A stretch of DNA of 64,000 bases from Acanthococcus lagerstroemiae (lineage: Eukaryota; Arthropoda; Insecta; Hemiptera; Eriococcidae): positions 27,437,321 to 27,501,320 of the forward strand of contig CM063109.1 of NCBI GenBank assembly GCA_031841125.1. The letters are read 5' to 3'. This document shows, piece by piece, positions 22,766-34,244 of this stretch. The notes below the pieces were generated by a model. That model ran no database searches. It was not told where the DNA came from and saw only the letters and a program-made list of their open reading frames with translations. Position 1 is the stretch's first letter, and every line of letters begins with the position of its first letter. A program made the translations under genes and the position numbers.

Positions 22766-23927
22766 TGGATGTATTCGGGAGATAATTGAAAGAAGATCCC
22801 CCTCCCCCACCAAGAAGAAAGTAGCCGGTTAACGAAACTGTTGGACTCGTTTCTCCTTTCTTGGTCATGTAATGGCAAACTTGGAAATCGTTCTTTTTCT
22901 GTTGTTCCTGCTTGGTAAGCAAATTTGGAATTTAATTGTAAATATTCGACGAAATTTAAACCTGGAATTTCAATGAAAACTTTGAAATTGGAATTTCTAG
23001 TACGGAACTTCGATTATTGCATGACTCTTCAGTGCTCAGGCGGACCCTTCCAAACTGCCCTTCCGAAATGGCTTATCTGGGCCTCTGAACTCTCCTCCCT
23101 CAACAGATGTTAAATTGTATTGTATTGTTGGTCATGTCCGATTGAACAAGGCTTTAGACGGATACTTCCAGACTACCTCATCCCTCCCCCCTTTCGAAAA
23201 GTCTCCTCCACGTAGCCTGGGCTCTCCTTCCGAACAAATAATGATTATTTTTACAATCTATTATGAAGTGAATCGTAAGATTAAAAACATAGTACAGCAA
23301 CAAGCGTATGAAGGAAGTTTGTTAGAAGGAACGTTGGTTAAAATATGAAATTGGGGGGGGGGCGGTGTCGACTGATGTAGTGCAGGAGACACCCTGCTTT
23401 CAATAATAGGTTGAAAGTCTGCGACATTGGGTGAGTGCGGATGAGGAATAGTATTTTCTTGGGGGGAGGTATGAGGCTACTTCCCGGCATTCATAAAATC
23501 ACGAAATTACACTTTTTTATTTTATTTTATTTTTTGAATTTATTTGATGAACACGAATGCCGTGTCATATAATCTGCAGCTGTACCACAATACAAGGTAA
23601 CCACTTGGTTTTTTTCTCAATTTTTAGTCGTCTAAGGTCATTTTTGGTTGTTTCTCTTCTAATAATGGTCATTCAAGTCATTTTTCGGGAAGTTTCTGTT
23701 TAATATACTGAAAATTTTGCTGATTATGAGAAAAATTGGTTGCTTCTTTTTTTTGTGCTTTTGCTGTGTAGTGTACTAGAAAAATGTTGGAAACTAGCGA
23801 AAATTTGTTCCTCAACTCTGAGTTGACTCTCTGGAATTATGTTGGTCGCGATCCAGCTTCTGTGCCATATTATGAATTATGGTCACCTCTGAGAATTTGT
23901 AGGAATTGTTCATGCCTTTCAAATGCT
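22766..23927 (+). other. Intron segment without supported features
   Basis: Includes a G run near 23346 and a T-rich stretch near 23510-23540. No transposon ends or coding signal recognised. Confidence 0.5.
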
Positions 23928-24020
23928 CGAGCATTTATTAATTGAACGCTTCTTCAGCAACTGCTCAGCATTTTGTGATAATGCTCGCCAATACTGAATG
24001 CTCGAGTAGTTTACCATCAC
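23928..24020. mobile_element. Remnant of a TGCTCGAGCA-word hAT-like element
   Basis: ATGCTCGAGCATTT, CTGCTCAGCATTTT, AATGCTCGCC and AATGCTCGAG follow one another and end in TTTACCATCACTG. This matches the right-end structure of the complete element at 33593-33967 (TTTCCATCACTA). The left end is lost. Confidence 0.6.
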
Positions 24021-24989
24021 TGATGGTTAACAGAAGGGTGTTTGTGGTCCGTTTCTAGAAGTCTCATATTATGTAATCGCAGAAATTTGAAATGAGCCCG
24101 TAGTGTGTACAATATTTTTGCTATGTCACTTCACTTTGACCGTATCTGCTTGGAGTCATTCTTCTGTAGACTCACTTCTTAAAAGTTGAACTGTAAATCT
24201 GGTTTTGTCGGTGAGTTTTAAAGTTACGGGGCTCGAAATACGCTCAAAATGGATGTAATTTCATCTGGTACGTGAAGTTCGTCTTAACTCCATTTTCTTT
24301 TACTTGTGGAATGACTCATACTGTTTCTCAAATTACGGGAGCAGGTCGATAATGCGATCTCGATTGCGTTACATTACTGCTACTGCGAAATCTTTCCCAA
24401 CGAATATTTATATCACGTTTCCGATATCGATCTTATCCGATTAAAAGATTTCATTTCGCTCAAATGTGTCTTCGATGCTGATTCCTGGTGGATGCTCGCC
24501 GAAATTCTGTGCACGATATCGCGCGAATGCGTTTTAGTCTCTCGTCGAATTGCGTTGTCACCTGATAGTGGTATCATTGTTGAAAATTGGTTTCGTGGTC
24601 TAATCGTCGAATGATATCCTCCGATTAGCATCGGCCAGTTTGATCTGTTCGGTACCTGCAGGCTAATTATACATTCTGGTACGTTCTTCGTTGATTTTTT
24701 GTGGGTCATTTTTCAGAAATTGAGAATATTTTGTTAACAACTTTCGATTATTTTATTTACTTATTTGTTGGGGAGGGTGGTATTTTAGATTACACAATAA
24801 GATTCCAACAAATTCCGCCAATCCAACCCATCAGGTAGGACAGTTGCCATCTTTGAATGGAAAAGGCATAGAGGCAGGTGTCTATCGTCGGAGATGTTAC
24901 CATCTTGTCTCAATACGTGTGCGGGGACCATCTCCTCTCCGATGTATAGTTTTGTATCAGTGGGTCTCGTTAAACGGCAGGGATGCAGA
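24021..24989 (+). other. Intron segment without supported features
   Basis: No repeat ends. The minus-strand frames at 24413-24709 and 24785-25015 show no recognised motif. Confidence 0.5.
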
Positions 24990-25170
24990 CAGTTGACCGC
25001 TGGTGAATTCACCACGGAAAATTGAACGTGGTCAAGTCATCGTGTGGTAAATTCACTGTTGAACAGTTCACCAAAGGGAACATTCATCGCTGGAAACATT
25101 ACCGCGTGGCACGTTAATTGTAGGACAAATCATCGAATGTGAAGCAGTTCACCGCCGACTTCGCCGCAAA
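24990..25170. repeat. Iterated-word segment (TTCACC / AAATTGAACG)
   Basis: GAATTCACCACGGAAAATTG, AAATTCACTGTTGAACAGTTCACC, AAACATTACCGCGTGGC and AGCAGTTCACCGCC-like words recur at short spacing. A shorter segment of the same style, with AAAATTGACCGCGG, lies at about 35213-35285. No ends were defined. Confidence 0.5.
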
Positions 25171-25848
25171 ATTGGGACGTCATGAAAATAATTCCACAAA
25201 AAAATTGTATTCTCGGCGAATGAGAAAAATTAATAGAAAGATAAATTCGTAGGTTCTGAAATGATAAATTGTGAAATTGTGTGCCACACCGCAAATTTTA
25301 TACAATAACAGTAGGGCGGATCCAGGAAGCAGTCATGAGAGGAATAGTGGAAAATGGGTTGAAATTGAATGTCTTTACTACACCCCCCTCCCCCTCTGAG
25401 TATTTTAATCCTTTTTATGCTCTGAAAATTGTCACTAAATCAGTAGAAAAGTCTACAATATTTGGAGTTTTGAACGATTCGCGTCTCTGAATGTTTTCTT
25501 CTTGAGGATCAAATTGAAAATACCTTCCAAAATATACCATCGAACTTTTTCAGTTTCCTGTGGATTCTCGACTGAGCGACAATTTTTGAAGAATTTGTAT
25601 TTTTATTCCAATATTAATCAATTATTCTCCCCGGTAAAGGAAGGAGGTACGGTAAGCGGACCCTAAGTCTAGCTAAGTCGCCATTAAATAAACATTTAGA
25701 CTCTCCCAGACTTGTTTGAGACCCGCTGAAACTTTCCAGAACTTATTAACGATTTTCAGTGACTCAGCTGAGCTTGACTAAGGCTTAAAAGCATAAACAG
25801 TTACTGATTTTGAAAAGGCAGTCTTTGAAATTAGCAGGGGAGTTAGTT

Positions 25849-26310
25849 AAGGCGATCCGATCTCGATGAAATTTTCTAAAATTTGAATTGGGACAAAAAG
25901 GGGAATCCAAATCGACAGTGAACTGTTAAACAGTATAAGGTTTGTGGACGGAGTGGTGGCCGTAGCGGGAAGTGAGGAAGACCTCCAATCAATACTGGAA
26001 GAACTCAGCTGTGAATGTAACCAGGCGGGCATGATTATCAACTCATCAAAAATTCTAAATAATTTGGATAAATTAAAATAAATTAAAATCGAGGGGAAAC
26101 TTTAGAAATAGTAAATAACATGATTTATCTGGGTTAAATGATGACCTGCCAAAATCAAACTGAGAAAGAGGTTAATAGAAAAATCGCACCAGCCTGGAGC
26201 AAATTTTGGAGTTTGAAATTTATCCTGAGGAGTAATTTTTCAATTGCCTAAAAGAGCCAACTCTTTTAACAGCTGTGTTATTCCGGCTTTAACGTCCGGG
26301 AGTCAAACTT
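25849..26310 (+). pseudogene. RTE-type non-LTR retrotransposon reverse transcriptase, 5'-truncated and decayed
   Basis: The three + frames together spell parts of the reverse transcriptase palm and thumb. GDPIS comes first, then the catalytic box region decayed to RFVDGVVAVAGSEEDLQS (usually F.ADD...). NQAGMIINSSK comes next, followed by NMIYLG and NQTEKEVNRKIAPAWSKFWSLK. The order and spacing match the RTE/endonuclease-RT group common in arthropods. The Asp-Asp of the active site reads VDG, and several stops and frameshifts are present. The homology begins abruptly near 25849, as expected of 5' truncation. Confidence 0.8.
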
Positions 26311-26524
26311 CGATAGTCACTAAAAATATTGTGAAAAAACTTCTTTTCATTTGCTTCAATCTTTTTTGCGATAATCTTGAAATAGACATTTGAGTGCATT
26401 TTATATGTATTCCATCTTTGTACATATCGCATGTAATAATTTTTTCATTTTGTTTGGCCTCGTGGTTGCCCAATGTGCTTTAACAAACTTTAAAAACAAA
26501 ATCACGACCTAGAGTAAAAAAACA

Positions 26525-26589
26525 GACGTGTCACAAGAAAACAGCCTTAGTGGTAACTGGACACGGAGGCCCTTTTCTTGTGACACGTC
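26525..26589. repeat. Perfect 17-bp inverted repeat
   Basis: GACGTGTCACAAGAAAA at 26525-26541 and its exact reverse complement at 26573-26589, with a 31-bp loop. Confidence 0.9.
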
Positions 26590-28136
26590 ACATTTTGATT
26601 TTGTTGACTGTTTGGTTATCTTTTATTGTCAGCTTCAGCAGAATAAAAGAGTACTTCTTGAGATATTTTTGGGGAAAAGATCGAGTTCTCTTTTTTTACA
26701 GTATCAAAAGAGTTTTTTTTCCTCTAAAAAGAGTTTGATCTGGACGGCCTATAAATGTCTTTTCTCAAATTAATTCAACAATCTTAATAAATAAACAAGT
26801 CGAATATTATGTTATTTTTTCAAAAGACCCGGTCTTCTTGTTAAATCGAGTATCTGGTAGGTATTAATTGCAGTGGCCGCAATTCAGACTTTGTTTTTCC
26901 AACCCCCTCCCTCACCATGGTTTTGGGACGCAACTCTGATTCAGCCCAAAATTTGGGCTTCTGTAGATTCCAGAAGTAAATCGTTTTGTTATTAGATATT
27001 GTTTTCAAATTACATTTTATTTGTAAATGTTCTACTACAAAAACGCTATTAATTATTAGGGGGAGGGGGCTAACAAAAGGAGAAAAGCCACAATAATCTT
27101 GTTTAAAAACCACGTAAATATATTAAAACGCCCTTTTTTCGATATGTATACAGCAAGCGAGAGCGGGCGTGAATACCACATCTGGTTTCGCTTAATATAC
27201 AGCATGCCCGAATATCGGACACTTCTCCACCCTGCATGATCAACGTTGTCGATTTCTTCTGAAAGGCATAAAATAAATACATACGCACCCCACCGAAGGG
27301 ATGAAATAGAAGAAGTTAGTTTGCCTCCCGAATTGGTTCATGTCTCAAGCCTCTTGCTTTTGCGTGTGCTCTCCGCGGCTCGAAGGAGTTGAGTCCACTT
27401 TGGTCGTTTTTGCTTTTTTCACGGATTAGAGGGTATTGAAGTATCACGGATCTGCTGATGTGGTCGAAATTTCGTGAAACAGCTGAAAAAGTGCTTTTTG
27501 GCAACATCGCTTTCTTTCATTTTTTTTGTAATAAAATTTTTTCAAAAAATTGATTTTTTCCAAAAACTGTTTGAAAATGGTGTATTTTGGTCTAAAAAAT
27601 AGAAATGGATAAAAAATTCCGGCCCACCCCCTTTTTGCATTTTTATATCTGAAAAGTGCTATTTTCAAATACGAAATCGCAATTCTCCAATACAGCCTCA
27701 AATTTTTTTTCCTTACAAGCAGGGATTTTGCTCGATTGGAATGGGACCAAGACTAAAGTGACCCCTTTATGTCTGGCTACAAAAAGGGGAAGGGGCAATT
27801 TCGAGCCGTAAAACTGCAAAAAAAATCGTTCTGAACCAAAAAGGGTTAAGTCCAAAAACTTTAGCTTCGACCCATCAAAATTTGATTCGACGGGACCGGG
27901 CTTAAAAGTTGTCTCTTGTGACCCTCTACCACCACTCTGAAGGTCGTATTCCTCAAATTTTCGAATAAGACAGTTTTTTTCGCTTCCTGAAAAGTGCGAT
28001 TTTTGGACTTAACCCCTTTGATTCATTTATATATCAAATTTTGAGTATATTTGACTAAACCATTTTGAACTACGCCGGTCGGAGTCAATGCGAATTTTAT
28101 TTCATACTTAAGGAGAGTAGTTCCTTTATTTTTCCC
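26590..28136 (+). other. Repeat-like intron DNA, unassigned
   Basis: AT-rich with words such as CTGAAAAAGTGCTTTTTGG and CTGAAAAGTGCTATTTTC recurring (27480, 27650, 27985). This suggests decayed repeats. No ends or reading frame were recognised. Confidence 0.4.
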
Positions 28137-28214
28137 TTTCGGAAAATGTATTGAGAAATATATGTAACATTTTTTGGCCCTCTGGGCCGGATAATAATAC
28201 CTTAATCGGTTTTT

Positions 28215-29270
28215 ACCGTTAATGAAAACTTAAAACCTTTTTTCGGTCAAAGCTTGCTCCCACGCAAGACGCACAGCTGAACCCGTATTGTCCAAAAATG
28301 TAGATATGACCATTAGTTCGAAAGAGTCAAGTCCAGCCTCTTGGTACGCAAATTTTAAACCACTAGTGTGTTGGTTAAAGACAACTAGAAGTTGTCGAAG
28401 CGTCAAATTTGGTTCCACATTTTGAAATAGCTCATCGTGGTGGACCTTTGTTCGCCGGAAAGGGTCATCGTAAGAATTTTTCAATGTGTCTCAGCAGACA
28501 CTGACGTTGGCGTCACGGAGATTCTCCACGAGCGACAGCACTTCTCCAGACAGAGCCTGGAGCAGAAAGTGCCGCTTTGCATGGTCATCACTACGAATGC
28601 GCTTGTCACTCATCAGGTGTAAAAACATACCTTTAAAAGAGGCCCATTTGTATACACTTCCTTTGCTTCTTTTTTAATTTGCTCTTAACCCGAGCCCGGA
28701 ATCCGCCCTTTCGAGCATTACCTCAGAGACCGCGGGGAGGCTGTTAGGGCTGTCTTAGCCCTCTTTCTGGCCGAAAAACCGGCCTAGGTCGAAGTGTGGT
28801 GAGTGAACCCGGGACTTCCGGATTCTGAGACCAACGCGTTATCCACTCGGCTAACCAGACCCCACCATTTTTCTACGCTACCAGATGTCATCATCATTGT
28901 CATCGGTTCTGGAGCGCTTGTCCTTGGCGATGATAGCGCAAAGTTTCCGGCAAAGATCTCAAAACTGGAGCGCAGACTGTCTTTTCCTCTCAAAAGGAAT
29001 GCTGGCAAAGGTCGACGTGTACAGCAGAAGGTCGTCGAATTTCCTTGAGTGAGGACGCTAAGCTCTTCTCCGGCCTCCAGCGCCGTTTGGATGGCATCGA
29101 CGCTGTCGGCCATGCAGCTAAGTTCGAATTCGAGCTGCTGCAAGACTGGATGATGCGACTCGTTTGAATCGACGTCCATGTTGTCAGCGAGGAGAATTTA
29201 TCTTCATCGCAATTTTTCTCAGTCACCGACAGAGATAGTAACACCGTTTCCGACATCGCGACACTTGACC
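28215..29270 (-). pseudogene. Bel/Pao-type retrotransposon gag fragment, broken by a SINE
   Basis: Reading on the minus strand, the first part (about 29270-28877) gives an N-terminal region with ESHHPVLQQLEFELSCMADS. The part below the SINE gives SFKGMFLHLMSDKR, then LLQALSGEVLSLVENL, then VHHDELFQNV and LDSFELMVISTFLDN. Order and spacing match the DUF1759 gag region of arthropod Bel/Pao elements. Decay is clear: a frame change in the N-terminal part, an in-frame stop near 28492, a 209-bp SINE insertion, and truncation at the left inverted arm. No protease, reverse transcriptase or integrase is present. Confidence 0.75.
28656..28864 (-). mobile_element. tRNA-derived SINE, copy A
   Basis: The head begins GGGGTCTGGTTAGCCGAGTG on the minus strand, containing a pol III A box (TAGCCGAGTGG) and a weaker B box (GGGTTCACTCACC). 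A family-specific body follows, with GGCCGGTTTTTCGGCC and GAGGGCTAAGACAGCC, and then an A-rich tail. Flanks CCATTTGTATAC (28644-28655) and CCATTTTTCTAC (28865-28876) match at 10 of 12, a target duplication. It was inserted into the gag fragment. The second copy is at 46250-46462. Confidence 0.88.
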
Positions 29271-29376
29271 GCACAAAGTTTGAAGTTTACGTTAACGTTA
29301 AAGGCCAATTAAGGGTATTATCCGGCCTGGAGGACCAAAAAATGTTGAATATATTTCTCCATAAATTTTCGCAAAA

Positions 29377-32300
29377 CATGAAATGTTAATTAATTAAATA
29401 GTTCGTCAGCCAAGTACTAATAGAGCAGTTGGATTCACTGTATCCTAATTGTTGTATAGCATCACGCAGATTCGGGTAATAACAGTGAGAACTAAGTACA
29501 GCATGAAATCAACCCTGTATTACAATTGTGTCACCCTTGCAATTCTGTTTCTGGAGATAGACCCACATACTCTATTCAGTTCGTGTGCGAAAGCTTGTAA
29601 ATTAGCAATCGAATTGGATGTATTTGTGGATGAATACCGATATTCGCGCGTAGGAGTGCGGAGACTCGAAATATAGGCGACTGCGATGTGCGTATTACGT
29701 CGTCAGGTATCCCGCCGCAGGGCTACGTGGTCGTCGACGATGACTTGACCGCGTACGTGCTTCTCCTTTTCTGGGCGCAGTGGCGAGCTGGTTGCGGCGG
29801 GTAGCCTGTACCTGCATCAGCTGTCTTAGTCATTTTTGGTAAACAAAATATTGTACTTACGTCGCAAATACTCACGAAAATTTAGCATTTTCTATTGTTC
29901 GCCTGGGGTTAGACGTTCGTTTCTCATATTATACACTCTAAATGGACGTCACCGTCGGCACGGTCGTCTTAATTGCTGTATTTTTTCTCGATTTCATATC
30001 GAAAAATATTTTTTAGGTATTTTCATTGTACCGCTGCAGTACGTTCTTAAATGTCGATTCCCAGCAGTAAAATGTTATTGTCCGATGGAACCGGACCAGC
30101 AGCGAAAAACAAATGACTTTTGCACTTGGAAAATTTGCGAGTTAAGCGTGAAAGTTTATGGACTAAACTGCCACGGCGAAGAAATATCGCCGTGTACGTG
30201 AGTTAATTGTTTCCGTAGGGGTGTTCTCATTACAATCTCGTGTAGTTTTACTTTTTTTTCTCGTTTTTTTTTTGTGTGTTTCCAAATTACGAAGATCGAA
30301 GGTCGGTTGAACGAGTATAATATCGTGTATTTCGGTTGTGTGGCGAGGGGGCCGGGAAGAGAACGTTTTATACAGCGCCCTCTCACGTTGGCACGGCTGG
30401 TGTAAAATTTTACGATAATTTTACGATCGCGTTTACCGGCGCGGTGCCGACCGCTGTTGTCTGTTTTACGCGCTCGTACTCGTAGAATTCACGAATTTAT
30501 CTCGCGATTTGACGTAGGCTGAAGAAACGCGACTTTGCGCGCCGTGTGCGGCAAGTGCTCGTTATCGCCGCTGTCATCGGTTATGCAGTTTTTTCCGATT
30601 TGCATTGAATGACTGCCAGTTTGCCAGCACGAAACAGGGAAATGTTTGCATGGTCCCAGAAGTAACTGCATGTGTCAATTGTAGTAGGCGCTGGGCGGGT
30701 TTCGTCTGAGTATTCCTGGTTGCTGTTGGCCTTCCGACGCATTCCTCGTGTCTCGTTATCAACTAGGTAGATCGAAGTTAGGTACTAGTTGGTTGAAATA
30801 GCGGAATATCATTGGTTTCTTGTGTGTTTCGAAGTACTAAAATGGATGTACGTTGGTCTTTTTCAGTCTTGAGTTTCTGTCGCATATGTACGTACATTTT
30901 GCATGGGCGTACCGCAGGGTGAGGAGGAAGCGTCCGCCCTCAAAAACAGTTAGCTTCGGTTGGAAATTCAGTGGCCCACAATGAGAAAATTTCAGACTTC
31001 GTGAGACGTTTTTTCCTGTTTTGCCAAATCAGTTGAAAAAACCTCGGACATGTAAACATTTTTTCGCTTCCCAGTTCGAAAAGTTTGAACAGCTCTCCTC
31101 GACAACCACCACCCCCACCACGATATTTTAAACATTTTTTCGCGTCCTAGTTCAGAGAGTTAGAGCAACCCCTTCTCTCCTCCCCACCACCAGCAATTCA
31201 TCTTTCCTTGCACCTGTACCAACAATTGAGATTTGCTTTGTCTTGCCATGTTGTGCAGAAGAGTATGTAGGAAGTTGTTTAGCTCGAGGTGTAGATGCTG
31301 TTGTTTTTGTACAGTTAGCTACCCTCAGGTATGGAATGCGACGAGGAAAGAATTTGGAAAATTTTACTTCTCGTATATGAACCCCGGGCCCTGGGCAGCC
31401 GTGAAATCAAGAAAAGACGTCAGACATTCAAGGTCGTTTCTGTGTAAACGGTTCTCGTGTTATCTAATACTTGTACCTATAATTCCTGATTCGAGCGGCT
31501 AATAACGCTGTTAAAGTAATGGAATAATTGGTTTGGCACTTCTTCTTCTTTAATGTTTTCGAATGAGTTGTCGTATACGGATAGCCGGTGAGTGAAGGGC
31601 AAAAAAGGACATTATTCTCGAATTTCGAGAAATTTTGTAACTGTAGGAATTGCTCGGAGAATAGAGATCAAGGAATTTCTCATTGATATTGAATTTTGCT
31701 GGCAGTAGTTTGTTCACTCAAGTCTACATGAAAGTTTTGATTGTAAGTCGTTCAGATTCATAACACCACGCAACAACTATTTTGTATTACGTTTTCTAAT
31801 ACGTGATTTTCGTGTACTTTCCAACGTTGAGTACAATACTTTTTTCCTGTATCACGTCTAGAAATTTGAGATCTGAACGTGTTCTGAACTTGTAAAATTC
31901 CTTTCACAATAATTAGTTATCGTTCGTTCAAGTAGTAACACCGTTTTGATTCCACGATAAACCCATCAATTAATATGACCACTATGAGTACGAGTTCTTT
32001 CTTCGAAAAAGATATGTTCATTCCAGACTGTACGAAAATCACACGTTTTGAAGAAGGGGAAGTGTTCAGCGTTGAAAAATACTTTGAAATCATCTCTTCA
32101 AATGCGTAAAACTTTTTATTTTATTTTTAATTATCGTATGTTACGCAATAAGACTTGAGTACATTTTTGATCTCTCGTCTCTCCACCCGCCCATTTTATC
32201 CTCAATAATAATTTATTGATTACACCTCCTTTCATATTTTGTCATTTTTCTCACAAATGAAATCAGGGAACAATGTTCAAAGTGATCCTGTACTTTATAC

Positions 32301-32473
32301 GGAATCCTTTCCCGCAATATGATAACGTAAGAGTTGAACGGCGCCCCTAATTTGTAATCCTTGGATTGGTGCCACTGGGAACTTACAAATGAATTCTACC
32401 CGATGGTCTGAAAATAGGAAGTCATTGGAACGGGGTGGCCCCGGATGTGTATGATCAGGACACGTACCTGGAC
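29377..32473 (+). other. Long intron block with CpG-rich patches
   Basis: A coding-like frame with GC-rich third positions crosses about 29640-29797 (QGYVVVDDDLTAYVLLLFW), then stops; no family or convincing splice sites. About 30330-30770 is CpG-rich and could be a promoter, but no TATA box or first exon stands out. A two-copy repeat with TAAACATTTTTTCGC lies near 31050-31180. Nothing else supported. Confidence 0.4.
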
Positions 32474-32860
32474 CGAGCTGCCACTTTTTTCAAGAATAAT
32501 TTTCCACGACTTCCAGGTTTTCCAGATCTATTTTTCTATTTTCCACGACCTTTTCTTTCGAGTGAGGAAGAAGTTATGGATTTTGGCTAGACTTTTTTTC
32601 CCCCTCGTTATCCTGATCATAACGCCAGCAAGAAAAAAGTAGGTACATGACTCTGATATTTTTCAAAGTGGGAAACTTTTTTTCCTTTTTTAAACGTGAA
32701 TAATCCCTGACAATAAATTTTGATAGAAATATATAAGCCGCAAACCTAGTTCGTCATTCAGAGATCAGAATTCCACGATTCGAATGAAAATTCTATGACT
32801 TTTTCCCGACCATTCAAATTCCGTGACTTTTCTAGGAGTTCCAGAAAGTGGCAACCCTAT
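32474..32860. mobile_element. MITE-like element, GTTGCCACTTT ends
   Basis: GAGCTGCCACTTTTTTC on the left and GAAAGTGGCAACCCTA on the right are inverted. Words TTCCACGACTTCC, TTTCCACGACC, ATTCCACGATTC and TTCCGTGACTTT are repeated just inside the ends. No target duplication was found. Confidence 0.6.
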
Positions 32861-33522
32861 TGAAACATTTCGAGAGAGGGGGATCCCTTCCCCTTGGTTC
32901 ATTTCGGGCTCATAATGTTAAGTATCGACGTAATGCGATGACAGTCCTGAAAAAGCTTGAACTTGTGTTTTCGATGCTGCCTCAAAAATGGGTACAACAT
33001 TGCCGTTTCGCACGGCTGGATTCATGACCGATTTTTTTTTTAAATAGCAGAACTGCAGGCCTACCGAAGATGATGGAGTTCAGCTGGTTCCTTGATCTAT
33101 ATTTACCTTATTTCTCTTCTCTGTCGCAGATTATAGATCATTCAGAATTAATGAGTATCGACTGTGATAACGGATTTGGAGTCCGCGGAAGGTTGACGTC
33201 AATGGTCGAGGTACAAAGTTTAAGCTTCCACTTAGATTAATATTAACGAAAATGGTGGTATCACGAATTGTACATAAATATCTAACACTCGTTCGATCGG
33301 GGGCGTACCGAAGCCATATAACTGTGGGGTGGAGGAGCGACAAAACTTTTCAACTGGCAAGTTCCCCGGAGCGGGCGAAAGAAATATTTGAAGATTTGAG
33401 TCGTAAAAACTGTGATATTTTTTGGGGCGGGTTTTACCTCTCCTTTCTTGATTGCGCACATGGCACAGACATGAGGTGTTGGGTGAACTTCTTTGGTTTG
33501 TATATTTTGGAGGATGCTATAA
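32861..33522 (+). other. Intron segment without supported features
   Basis: Includes a GGGGGCGTACCGAAG word near 33299 resembling MITE termini. A 125-codon open frame (33252-33629) runs into the neighbouring transposons and is not considered a gene. Confidence 0.45.
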
Positions 33523-34240
33523 AGTTGGGTCCACACGAGGATGATCACCCGTGTTCTGCTTGGTTGATCCACCGGGGCTGGTCAGTCGTAGGTAGTGATG
33601 GAAAATGCTCGAGCATTTTCTTTTGGTAAGCATATTCTCAAAATGCTCGAGCATATGCTCAGCATGAGAATATGCTCAAAATAGCAGAGCATTTTCTATT
33701 GGATGAGAATATACTCAGCATTTTCGAAATGTATAGTAGTTTTATCTGTATGAATGAGAAAGTGATCGAAAATTGATAAAATGCTCGACAAAATGTAAAA
33801 ATGCTCGGGGAAAATGAGAAAATGCTCATTATTTCAATGCTTGGCTGATCATTTGCTCATTGAGCATGTGCTCAAATTTTGGATCATTTACTCAACGAAC
33901 ATACGCTGAGAATATTCTCAAAATGCTCAGTATTTTAAAAATTAGCATATTCTCATTTCCATCACTAGTCGTAGGTGAACATCTGTCGATGTCCGCACTT
34001 GTCCAGCTTTTTGATTCCAGCCGAAGCATGAAAAAATGGGAAAATAAAGCTGAATTGATGATGAAAACGTCCACACTGTTCATCATCGTTTGAACAGACC
34101 GATATCAGGTCTATCGAAGATGATAGGCTGATCGTGGGTGCTCGGCTTCGATTAGCTGATCATTGCTACCTCCACACTGCATTGATCTTCGGCTGATCAT
34201 CCAGGCAGAACAAGCTGGTCATCCTCGTGTGGACCCACCT
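33523..34240. mobile_element. TTAA-type MITE, AGGTGGGTCCACACGAGG ends, carrying a nested element
   Basis: AGTTGGGTCCACACGAGG (33523-33540) and CCTCGTGTGGACCCACCT (34223-34240) are inverted with one mismatch. ATAA and TTAA flank them, as expected of a worn TTAA duplication of piggyBac type. Without the 375-bp element inserted at 33593 and its target duplication the host element is about 335 bp. It has no transposase frame. Confidence 0.75.
33593..33967. mobile_element. hAT-like non-autonomous element filled with TGCTCGAGCA words
   Basis: Perfect 12-bp inverted ends TAGTGATGGAAA/TTTCCATCACTA, and an exact 8-bp target duplication GTCGTAGG (33585-33592 and 33968-33975). Almost the whole interior is variants of AAATGCTCGAGCATTTTC and GAGAATATGCTC. 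It was inserted into the TTAA-type element at 33523-34240, so it is younger. It has no coding capacity. Confidence 0.92.
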
Positions 34241-34244
34241 TTAA

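Larger units (their letters stand above)
28137..29376. mobile_element. Gag fragment framed by about 98-bp inverted repeats
   Basis: The left arm (28141-28237) and the right arm (29276-29375) are imperfect inverted repeats. Shared stretches include TTATCCGGCC, CCAAAAAATGTT and ATATATTTCTC. The outer limits coincide with loss of similarity near 28137 and 29376. Between them lies a minus-strand Bel/Pao-type gag fragment, itself split by a SINE. Intact Bel/Pao elements have direct long terminal repeats, so inverted ends are unexpected. This could be a DNA transposon or foldback that picked up gag sequence, or a rearranged retrotransposon. Confidence 0.6.

Noticed and set aside
28785..28864. tRNA gene on the minus strand
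   Set aside because: The cloverleaf part is incomplete, followed by a SINE body and tail, with a second diverged copy at 46250-46462; it is a SINE head.
33252..33629. 125-codon + strand frame
   Set aside because: It runs through a MITE end and into a word-filled hAT-like element; no family match.
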